From Blastocladiella britannica (taxonomy: Eukaryota > Blastocladiomycota > Blastocladiomycetes > Blastocladiales > Blastocladiaceae), in NCBI GenBank assembly GCA_025349905.2, contig MU624691.1, positions 1 to 31,295 of the forward strand: a stretch of DNA of 31,295 nucleotides, read 5' to 3'. Numbering within the stretch: the stretch's first letter is position 1; the number at the start of each line of letters is the position of its first letter. This document shows, piece by piece, positions 1-9,159 of this stretch. The position numbers were made by a program, and so were the translations under genes. The notes under the pieces are model-generated. The model saw only the letters and a program-made list of their open reading frames with translations. It was not told the origin of the DNA and searched no databases.

Positions 1-2535
1 AAAAAGTACGAGAAAAAAAATAAACGAACCAATGTCGGCGCCAAAGCCAGCCTCGGTAATAACGTAACCGGGCTCCACCAGCTCGCTCTCATCAGCGCCG
101 ATCTTGCCGGGCGACGCCAGCTTGAGCGCAATCTGGTCCGCCAGAATCGAAGAGTTGCCGTGAGCAATGTTGGCAAACGGCCCCGCGTGCACAAATACGG
201 GCGTGCCCTCCAAAGTCTGCATCAGAGTCGGCTTGATGGCGTCCTTCATGAGCACCGTCAGCGCACCGCCGATACCGAGATCGTCCGCCGTGACGGGCAT
301 GCCCGCCTTGGACGATGCAACGACCATGTTGCCAAGGCTGTAGATTATTTATGAGAGGTGATCAATACCAATATCAAGAGATAAACTACTGAAAAAAAAT
401 ATATAAAGGTACCGCTCACGCATGTCCTCGAGACTCGTGCTGAGGGCAAGCACCGCCATGCACTCGGACGCAACGGCAATGTCGTAGCCAGTCTCGCGCG
501 TCATGCCCTGCTCGGTGGCGTTCTGGCCAATGGTAATCTTGCGCAGGAAGCGGTCGTTCACGTCCACGACGCGCTGCCAAGTGATGGTCTCGGGGTCAAT
601 GTCGAGGCGCGCAAATGCACTAATCTCCTCGCGCGTCAGATCGGCCGGGTTGGTCTTGTCGATGCCGAGTTTCTGTATATTTTTTTGCACAATGTGAGTG
701 ACTGAACAAGAATAAAAAAAAAAATGGACCTACCTTCAAGCGCTTAAACATGACGGGCGCAAAGGTCTGCTTGCCGCCAGACTTGGGGCACAGACGGCCA
801 AACAGAGCCGTGTCGGTCTGCGTGTTCTCGTGGAAAATACGCGCGTCGATAGCAGCAGCCAAGAGGTTATTGGCGGCCGCCACCGCGTGAATGTCCCCCG
901 TCAAGTGCAGGTTGAACTCGTCCATGGGCACGACCTGCGAGTAGCCGCCACCAGCGGCGCCGCCCTTGATCCCGAACGTCGGGCCCTGCGACGGCTGGCG
1001 CACGCACGCGATCGCCACTTTTCCGAGATGAGCGCCGAGCGCCTGGCACAGGCCAATGGTGGTGGTGGACTTGCCCTCGCCTAGCGGGGTCGGGGTAATG
1101 CCGGTGACTACCACGTAGCGGCCATTGGCGAAATCGCGCAGACGCTCCACCACGCCCAACGACACCTTAGCCTTGGCGGCGCCGTACGGCTCGAGCTCAG
1201 CGCCGTGCACGCCAAGCTCGCGCGCCACCTCGGTGATGGGCTTGGGCGTCTGGGCCATGGCAATGTCAATGTCAGAGGGCACGGGCGTCAGCAGCTCCAA
1301 GGGAAGTGGCGCCACACGCGCCGCGGCACCGGACGGACGCACCACCCCACCGCGCTCACCGGCGCGACGGGCCGCCGTCACGGTGTTGGCCAGCAGCATA
1401 GCCACGGTCATGGGTCCTACGCCTCCAGGGACAGGCGTGATGGCGGCTGCGCGCGTGCGTGCAACCGCGTACTCGACGTCTCCGACCCACCGCGTGCCCG
1501 ACTTTTTGGACGCGTCGGGCACTGCATTGGTGCCCACGTCAACCACCACAGCGCCCGGCTTGATCCACTCACCCTTGACCAGCTCGGGGACACCGGCAGC
1601 CGCCACCACAATGTCGGCAGCACCCACAATCGCCGCCAGGTTGCGGGTGCGGGTGTGCGCGAGCGTGACGGTGGCGTTGGCCTTTTGCAGCAGGTTGAAT
1701 ACGGGGAGGCCAACAATGTCAGACCGGCCCACGACCACCGCGGTAGCGCCCTCGATCGTGACCCCGGGCGTGTGGCGCAGCAGGTGCATGATCCCGAGCG
1801 GCGTGCATGCGACAAACGCGGGGCTGCCCGACCGCTTGGCCAGCTCGCCCGAGTTGGCCGAGTGGAACCCGTCCACGTCCTTGGTCGGGAGCACGCGCTC
1901 GGTGATGGCGCGCTCGTCAATGTGCTTGGGGAGCGGCAGCTGCACCAGGATACCGTGCACGGCGCCGTCGGCGTTCAGCGCGTCGACGCGGGACTCGAGC
2001 TCGCGCTGCGTCACCGACTCGGGCAGCGTAATGTGCGCAAACCGCGCGCCAATCTCCACCGCGGCCTTGCCCTTCATGCGCACGTACTGCGTCGAGTCGG
2101 GCCGTTCGCCGACCTGGATCACCGTCAGCTGCGGGATGAGGCCCGGGTACGTGGCCTTGAGGGCCGTCACGTCGGCCGCGAGCGATGCCCGCAGGTCGCT
2201 TTATAATTTTAAACGCGTAAATGTGACGTGGACAGGCAGGTAGTTCAATGGACATACGCGGCGATCTTCTTGCCGTCAATCACGGCGGCGATTCCGGGCT
2301 CGGGGGTGGCAACGGAGGCGGCAGTGGTCATGTTAGAGTTGGTGTTGTCGTTCACGTCGTAGTACGGCGGAGATTGGAAAATGTGGTTGAGCGTGTAGGC
2401 CACGGGGGTGCGAGGCGATACAAGCGAGAGGGTCCGGTGTTGTTGTTGTTGGGAGAGCGAGGCCCGGAGGAGGCGGCGGGAGGCGCGGAGACGTGTACTA
2501 AGTAGGGTTTGTCGAAGCGCGAGCTGGTGCAGCAT
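1..2535 (-). CDS. MTHFD1: C1-tetrahydrofolate synthase, mitochondrial-type N-terminus (3' end outside window)
   Basis: Trifunctional enzyme of one-carbon metabolism: methylene-THF dehydrogenase/cyclohydrolase followed by formate-THF ligase. Exons (minus): 2535-2258, 2198-734, 672-413, 337-30. A fourth donor lies at 29-28, so about 770 residues are present and roughly the last 200 are outside the window. The dehydrogenase/cyclohydrolase part shows YVRMK with the catalytic lysine, VQLPLP, DVDGFH, a GRSDIVG nucleotide-binding loop and [10 protein letters not shown]. The ligase part shows the [10 protein letters not shown]-loop near residue 460 and [14 protein letters not shown]. Splicing restores LKKLGID and RERLGNM at the junctions. 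The first ~70 residues are rich in Arg, Ser, Leu and Gln and almost free of acids, as in a mitochondrial presequence. A second in-frame Met (MTTAASV, near 2331) precedes the conserved start and could give a cytosolic form. The family call is firm; the dual location is inferred. Confidence 0.95.
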
Positions 2536-3120
2536 GCAAAGAGGTAATCCTTCGAGTTTTTTTTTTTGGAGTCTTTTGCGGTTTGGCGGCCAAGTGTGTT
2601 GGGGAGAGGATTTTGGAGCCTTGATCGGGAGTTGGATTGTTTCGTCTCTTTTCTGATGATGCTCCGTTCTGCCCCGACGACGGACGACGGACGCGCAGGA
2701 GAATACCGGGTTGTCTGGGTTGAATCAGGTCCTATCCCTCATTTATCATGGTCGGTCTGGATCTGGTACTATCGTAACGCTTGAATAGAAACACGTTTTA
2801 TTGTGTTGTGCCAATAAAAATTGGAGCCAAGCAAAATCTGGCCGCATCGCTGGTCCCAGTGCCGCAGTCGGCTGCATTATATTAAATATTATCGCTTGTA
2901 TTTGTTGAAACTTATTATGGTGATGTTGTGGCGGCATACTTGTCCGCGTCGGTCGCCGCCGCCACAATCTCGTCGACGAAGCAAATGCAACCTGCGCGCA
3001 AATCAGCTTGCATTTTCATTCCTACTAAAGACCAGCGGCCGCCGTCTCGTCCCAGGACGCGTCCTCGAAAAAAATAGTTGGAATACCAATAAATCCTCAA
3101 CGTGAAAAGGAAAAACCCGC
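2536..3120. promoter_or_regulatory. Divergent intergenic region, C1-THF synthase / membrane protein
   Basis: This 585 bp region separates two divergent starts and should hold both promoters. It contains an AT-rich core at about 2780-2925 with several AATAAA-like and TATTAAATATT stretches. It also contains a GC-rich, coding-like islet at about 2920-3070 on the minus strand, described in the findings. I see no conserved gene here and no sharply defined promoter element. Confidence 0.4.
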
Positions 3121-5435
3121 ATGACTTGTTCTCGTCCCTCTCACCCTTGCAGCAGCAGCGGCAATACCAGCAATTCAGCACCATTATCATCGCTTCCATC
3201 TTCTCCACTGCCATCAAGTCCCTCTCTTCCCCACTTGTGCGCGCTAGTACCCTCCACAATTCCCTCTTCGGACGTCCCGCAACCCCATTATACCACAACG
3301 ACAACTGCTGCCGTAATGACGGACGCGTGCGATCTTCCCGACCTCGATCTCGACCAACACGGATCGCTCGAATACCAAGCCCTTCCCTCGTCATCGTCCA
3401 AGCTGGCGACCCCAAGGCTAATGCTGTCGTCGTCCATGTCGCCGTCCTTGGCGCCATTCCCGGGCTCTGCGCGCCGCATGCTCCAAGCCACCCCGCCGCC
3501 GGTTCCAACCCTGTTTCCGGCGCTCTCGTCCATCTTCCCTCCTCCAGCCAGCAGCCCACCTCTGCCGCCTTCTTTGTTGTCGCCTGTAGTGAAGGGACAA
3601 AGTCTGTCTGCCCCGCTTCTGCATGGATCCGCTCAAGAAGTCCAAGCAGCACCACTACAGACGACGCGATCCGACTCGACGCTGTCGTCGTACGCGTCGC
3701 TCGCGGATCTGATTGATACCCCAGTCGCTGGCTCGCCGGCATCGTCGTCGCGCGCTCACGCGTCGCGATCCGTGTCCCGGGCAGTCGCGGCGATCCTGCG
3801 CGATGTCCTGCAGCCAGGATCGGCCCATGACCCGAATGCCGCCCGATCGGGAGTGGCAAGCGAACGCACGCCGCTCATGGGCTGCGAGGAGATGCTTGGA
3901 GCCAAGTCGGATGGGAGTGACCAAGAAGCAGCTAATGGCGGTACACGACGCGGCATTCCGACCCGATCCCCAGCTGTGCGGGCGGTGCGCGCATGCGTCC
4001 TGGCTCTAGGCGCATTTGGCGTGATTGTGATCGCCCTGGCCGCGCTCGTGGTGCTGTTTTTTCTGGTACGATCTCTTCTTTTTTTTGTGGCCAATCAGAT
4101 GCTCATGAATGCAATTAGATCACGGCCCAGATCCTGCACCCGCGCCCGGGATTATTGCCGCTGATGCCGACGTGCTTGAACCCAGCGCCCGCGTGGCCCA
4201 CGCGCGTCAGTGTTCCGACTACGGGTGCGCGGCACGTACGGGTCGCCGTCTCGGGTCCCGGAGTGGTGCACATTGTTCCACGGACCCTGGCTCCTGGCGA
4301 TACCGACCGTGCCGCGCTGGTTCTGACCGGTACCTGTCCCGAGCTGCAGCTAGCGGCCGGTCGACCCAAGCATGGTAACGCCGACTTTGCGGTGGTGACG
4401 AGCGACACGGAGACGCAAATGCATCTTCCGGGCGCCGAAGCGCCGCTGGCACTTATTGACACGGTAGTGACGCGGTCCGGCGCACACGTAACGGTGCTGG
4501 TGCGGCGCGCGGCGGTGTTGGCGCGCGGTCAGAGCGGCAACGAGACTGCAAGTCCGACGGTGGAGCAGTGCCCAGCCATGCAGTGCTCGCGTCCGACATG
4601 GACCGTGTATGTCCCGGCCAACCCGTCGCTGTCGCTGGCGGCGGCAACCACTCCCGACGTTCCCGTCACGGACGAAAGCGGCGCGATGACGCCGCACGCG
4701 GCCCAACCGCTGCCGACGCCGCCCAAGATGCTGCCGCCGCCGCCCGGTGCCGCTCACGCATCGGTACCGAGCGACCGCGCTCTGCACATGGTGGTGCACG
4801 ATGGGGGCCCACGTATTGCGGTGCTGGACGTGGCCACGGACTCCGGGGCCATTGCGGTGCGTGCGCCGCCCTTGATCAGGTCACGCGCCACACGTGGAGC
4901 CGCTGCCGGACCGGGAACACTGCGGGCGGTGGCGCTCGGCGCGATCACGGTCGCGGGCCCGTTGGCGCCAGCCACGCGTGCTCTGGTGGCGCGATCGGCG
5001 ATGGGACCTGTACGCATTGCCGGCATCGACGTCAGCAGCAGCGACGGTGGCGGACGTGGCACGGGTGATGTTGAATCGGTCGGCCCCGTGTCGGTGCTGG
5101 CGGCATCTGTGGCGGGTGACGTACATGTACAGACGCGCGGTACCAGCAGTAGCAGTGATGAATCACTGGCGATGACGACTACCACCGATAAGGCACTGGA
5201 CCTGGTGCTGCGCGGCGCCGAAGTGTCGGTGATTCCGTTCTCGGACGCGGCGGCTCGCGCGGTCGGCGACGCGACATGGCGCGCGGCGGCACTCGAGCCT
5301 GGATCCAGCGCGGCGACGCGGTCGTGGCGTGCAGTGGTGGGCGGTGGTAGTCGAGGCGGGAGTGATGCGATCCCCATTGCCGTGGCGATCGAGGCGGTGG
5401 CTGCGGCGGGCAAGGTCGAGGTGTGGTTGGGCTGA
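3121..5435 (+). CDS. Single-pass membrane protein with large beta-rich C-terminal domain
   Basis: Two exons, 3121-4065 and 4119-5435, with a 53 bp intron (GTACGA...TTAG), give 753 residues. The N-terminal ~290 residues are Ser/Pro-rich, end in basic patches and are probably cytosolic. One hydrophobic helix follows (about 295-320, ALGAFGVIVIALAALVVLFF); the intron falls just after it. The outer ~430 residues contain many short Val/Ile/Gly strands (GAIAVRAP, GAITVAG, GPVRIAG, GPVSVLA, GDVHVQ) spaced like rungs of a beta-solenoid. This resembles DUF4097-type adhesin-like domains found in uncharacterised fungal membrane proteins. That resemblance is from memory, not from a search. The start is uncertain: 3121 is the longest in-frame ATG but has C at -3, whereas the ATG at 3316 has a purine at -3. 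Function unknown; possibly a surface or wall-facing protein. Confidence 0.75.
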
Positions 5436-5470
5436 AGGCTGTTTTTTTTCTCTTCCACTGCTGGGGAGAG

Positions 5471-5529
5471 TCTGAATAAAATCCGGCGAACAGTCAAAAA
5501 GCTTCAGGATTTTCAGGGCAAGATACTAT
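5471..5529 (+). repeat. Dispersed short repeat, copy A
   Basis: This 59 bp segment matches 20565-20626 at 54 of 59 aligned bases by eye, with one 3-base gap. The longest identical block is 22 bases. It starts 36 bp after the stop of the membrane-protein gene and contains AATAAA near 5475, so here it could double as that gene's polyadenylation region. TCTGAA near the start and TTCAGG at 5503-5508 can pair (one G-T) to form a short stem. Confidence 0.85.
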
Positions 5530-6034
5530 CCACAGGAAACTGGAACGTCACCCAGAATCTGTTGAACTTGAGTCCGATTCCGCAATAAAGATCCCACTTT
5601 TTTCTGCTGGATTGTTGCCTGGCTAAGCCGTTGACGCTGCCATGATTCCTTTGGATGTTTTCTTCATTTTCCTCTGGAATTGGACTTGATCACCTTTTCC
5701 AGTGGACTTACAAAACACTTTTCCAGCGGATTTTAAGCTCCAAAATCCAGCCGAATCTGAATCCCATTCCCAAAAATCATATATAAACGTTCATATATTC
5801 GCTTTTGCCCAAATACACACGCTCGATCGCATCCTAATCCTGCTCAAACTTGATCGCATACCAAAGAACCTATACAAAAAAGAAATAATCATGTCAACCA
5901 TATGCTCGAGACTGAGGATCTCAAATTACCCAGAAACGGTCGCACCAATACAAGCTTCTGAGTTGGAAGCTTTCGAAAGCCCACTCAGCCGTGTCGAAAA
6001 AAATTGAATCGAGATTCGGGTGTGCAAAAACAGA
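5530..6034. other. AT-rich intergenic stretch with no supported gene
   Basis: About 500 bp between the short repeat and the next start. It is visibly richer in A/T than the coding DNA around it. It contains two near-identical 13-mers, cttttccagtgga at 5694-5706 and cttttccagcgga at 5718-5730. The longest open frame here has no ATG at its start, is not coding-like in third positions and resembles no family. It should hold the promoter of the coiled-coil gene and may include a decayed mobile element. Confidence 0.4.
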
Positions 6035-7348
6035 ATGAAACGCACGGCTGCCTCTGAGCTGCCGCCGCCTGCGGCCGCGACCACCACCAAGCGTGCTCGC
6101 AAGTCACTGGCATCTTCTTCTTCTACTCCTGTGGTCACCCGGCGCCAGACCCTGACCGCAACTGCGGCCGATCGCGAACTGGCCATGCTCTCGGCGTCGC
6201 TCGCAAGCCGCCGGGTCGTCGCGAGCTGCCGCACCACCTTGAATGCACCGCCATTGTCGACATCGACGTCGCAGTCAACTCCGGTCTCGCGAAAGTCGCA
6301 GGCGCCGCCGGCACGGGGAGCATTATCGCGCAAATCGACTGTTGGTCCTGGTCCTGCCATCGAAAAGGCCGCTGGTACTGGCACACGGTCGCGCCGTACC
6401 ACACTTGCTGGTCCACCACTGGCCACAACCTCAAAAACTGTGCCGACGCCCAAAAAGACGCGCCGGACGGCGGTGGTCACTAAATCAGCCCCAGTGGTGA
6501 CGATCGCCGACCTGGTACCGCCGCCGTCGCTTCTGGCGAGCAATGGTACCGGCGGAACCACTGCGACTGCAAACACCTTGTCAGATGCCCAGTCCGCGTA
6601 CTTGCGCGCCGCCCAGTGGCTGTACCTGTTAGCATCGGCGCGCGCCGAGTCCGATGACCGGGCGACCAGCGTCCGGGCCGAGGTTGAGACGCACATAGCC
6701 CAGTTAGAGTCATTGCGAGTGGCCGCTGCCTCGTTGCAGCACCGGCTGGCATGGGAGGCCGCTCACCGGTCCAGCAACGCGCTTCAGGCCCAGGTGGAAG
6801 CGCTGGAGGCGGTGGCGGCGGCTGTCCAGCGCGACGACTTTGCTCGAGCGCATGGCAAGACGGTGCTGGCGATCGGACAGGCACGGGACCGCGTGGCGAT
6901 CGAGTACGGGGAGGTGCCAAGGATGGGTACTGCTATTTTTTCACTTGTGCTCTTTGCGCTTGCGACTGACTTTCAATGAGCAACAGATGTATTATCAGCC
7001 GCGATCCAGGCCCATGCCGCTCACTTGGCGGTCATCACGGACGCGCTGAATTCGGATCAGGTACGATTGCTTGATTTTTCCACATATCGATCCCCCTCTC
7101 ACTCCTCCTCCAAAAAAAAAAAGCAGACGGAGGAATGCCTCGTTCTTTCGTCCGAACTGGCGCACCAGGTCTCGAGCATGTCCTCTGCACGGGACCGCAT
7201 GCTGCACCTTGGCCAAGACCTCGCCACCCTTGACTTGCAGCTGCAGAGCCGCACAGCCGCCGAGCAATGCACTCCCTCTGTCCTTGCCTCGGCCCTGGAC
7301 TCGCTTCACCAACCCGTATCAGCTACCTTATTCAGTGCTCAACAATAA
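6035..7348 (+). CDS. Basic coiled-coil protein, possible augmin subunit 8 (HAUS8/QWRF-like)
   Basis: Three exons, 6035-6926, 6987-7060 and 7127-7348, with introns of 60 and 66 bp, give 395 residues. Residues 1 to ~180 are disordered, basic and rich in Ser, Thr and Pro (KRARKSLASSSS, RRQTL, SRKS), as expected for a microtubule-binding tail. From ~185 to the end the protein is almost entirely helical with heptad-like Leu/Ala spacing. The helix opens with AAQWLYLLASARAES at ~191-205. This matches the position and pattern of the QWRF...NARAE motif that starts the coiled coil of plant AUG8/HAUS8 proteins. If right, it is the microtubule-anchoring augmin subunit, which recruits gamma-tubulin to spindle microtubules. 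The match is one short motif plus architecture, so another basic coiled-coil protein remains possible. Its stop is 11 bp from the stop of the convergent phosphatase gene. Confidence 0.75.
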
Positions 7349-7359
7349 GAAGTATAAAA

Positions 7360-9062
7360 CTACAACTTGCTCTTGAGCTCACCGCCCTCACCATCGTAAT
7401 GCGTACTGATCCCCGCCACCGTCGCATGCACTTTACTCTTGCTAATATCCACAGCGGTCGGCGCCAGTGGCGAGTTACCAAGCCCGCGGTCCGAGATGGG
7501 CCGGAAAAACACCACCACGACCGTCAAGTCGTCGCGGATCGACCGGGCCAGCGGCGCAGGGACTCGCAGCGTCGAAGCCACTTGCTCGGTGTCTTTACCG
7601 CCGATCGCATTGCGGATCACATGCGCGGCGGCGTGCCGGTCGCTCTGAGCCCATCGGTCCGACACCTGGTCGGGGCCGTCAACGTATGCGCCGACCATCG
7701 AGACTACGTCCGCGGCACTCACGCGTTCCCATAGGCCGTCACAGGCAATCACTATTGTTGATTATCTTTAGTTTCGGTCATTTTGGGCGATGGAAATTGG
7801 GGGCGATAGGTACCCATAAACTCGTCCTCCTCGGCCAAATCATGCGTTGCAATGTCGGGATGCGCCGTCACGTACGGAGGCGTCAAGTAGTTCTTGGGCA
7901 TGGTTCGGTACTTGAACTTGCCCTCGGCGCCGTCAAACAGCTCAGCCAGCCATTCGTGGATCGCTACCGACCACTGTTATTGAAAAATGAGCTACCCTTG
8001 CCCAATAAGGCGATAAAGAAAAAAGAGGAAAGGTACCTTGTACCGACCGTCCCCGCATGCCCGGAACGGTGCCAGACGACCGAGAATGCGGCCGCGGGAG
8101 ATGGGCACTTCCCCGGGATGCTCGCCCTGGACCCGGACCACTTCGCTCGGGTTGTGCACGTCGTGGTCTTCCGTCAGCGAAATCGATTCCCAGTCTCCTG
8201 TCGTCGTTGACCGGCGCCGTCCAATCACCGCTCGACAGTCGCCCGCATGTGCTACCGTCACTTGCTTCCCGTCCACTACCGCTGATCTGTTGTAGCCAGC
8301 GATCCGGAGTGAGTGAGTCAGCACCAAGACGCAAGAAAAGAAATAGGTACATGGACACTGCGCCAACCATGCCAGGCAGCACCATTTCGCGCTTGCGCTC
8401 CACCGACACCGCGTTGCCCAACTTTTGCACCTGGTCCGGCAACGCCATCAAGTTGGTGTCGAACTCGTCGTACGCGGCAACCATTGCCCGCGCAACTCCA
8501 CTCACGCCATCACGGCCAGCTGTGGTCGTTAAGTGCCGGCCAATGTAGTTGTGAAACACGTTCGCCAGCGTGTCGGCACACTGCCACCCGGAATGTCCGT
8601 CGTGGACGCCCAGAATCAGTGTTGGCCCGAGTGCCGCAACCGTGTGCCGGTCCTCGATCGGGTCGTTGGACGCCACGCACGTCGAGTGGATCTCCACTGG
8701 AGATGGACGCTCCTTTGTTTCGTGCCGCCACACGCGCGCATACGCCGTCAGCGTTCGGTGCACATACTGGTGCGACGCGGACTGCAACAATACGGGCTCC
8801 CCGTGCGCATCGGTGGCCAAGGGGGAGAGCGGCGGCGCAGGGGCCGCAAACCGATCGTACGCGAACACGCCGCTGGCCAGGAGGGTGCTATATGTTCATT
8901 ATTCAGCGCCATTTCATTACTGAATCAAGGATAGGAGACCGACCTGACAAGAACGTATTTGGCGGCACGGGCAGCACTCAAGACCACGGTCGCTGTTGCA
9001 TACCCACGGCGGCCGCCTCGACCAGCGGCAATGCCAATTCGGAGACCATGGATCCCAAACAT
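7360..9062 (-). CDS. Mitochondrial PP2C-family phosphatase, pyruvate dehydrogenase phosphatase-like
   Basis: Metal-dependent Ser/Thr phosphatase of 485 residues. Exons (minus): 9062-8944, 8887-8351, 8286-8037, 7973-7814, 7751-7360; introns are 56-64 bp. PP2C metal-binding and core motifs occur in order: IEDRHT, GVHDGHSG (~133-140), HAGDCRAVIG, IACDGLWE (~357-364) and RDDLTVVVV. The segment LTPPYVTAHPDIATHDL before the DGLWE motif and the long insert before it fit the PDP subgroup. The first exon encodes an Arg/Ala-rich, acid-free leader (GLRIGIAAGRGGRRGYATAT), a good mitochondrial presequence that supports PDP. PDP reactivates the pyruvate dehydrogenase complex by removing phosphate from E1. 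Only 97 bp separate its ATG from the stop of the upstream chitin synthase gene on the same strand. Family certain; substrate inferred. Confidence 0.92.
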
Positions 9063-9159
9063 TATGAAAAAAAAGTATTTAAATTGCAAATATACGAAAT
9101 AAAGGATGCGATGTGAGAGGGTAATTACACGAAATGAAGGGACACGACCCGATGCGATC

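Noticed and set aside
1125..2243. Long plus-strand open frame (372 codons)
   Set aside because: It is the antisense of the C1-THF synthase second exon. Its Ser/Thr/Ala-rich product has no motif, while the minus strand matches the enzyme throughout.
2915..3859. 314-codon minus-strand open frame
   Set aside because: Most of it is antisense to the membrane-protein first exon and is Arg-rich without any motif. Only its last part, the islet at 2915-3075, was kept as a finding.
5702..6007. 101-codon plus-strand open frame before the coiled-coil gene
   Set aside because: No ATG at its beginning, AT-rich, no coding bias and no recognisable motif.
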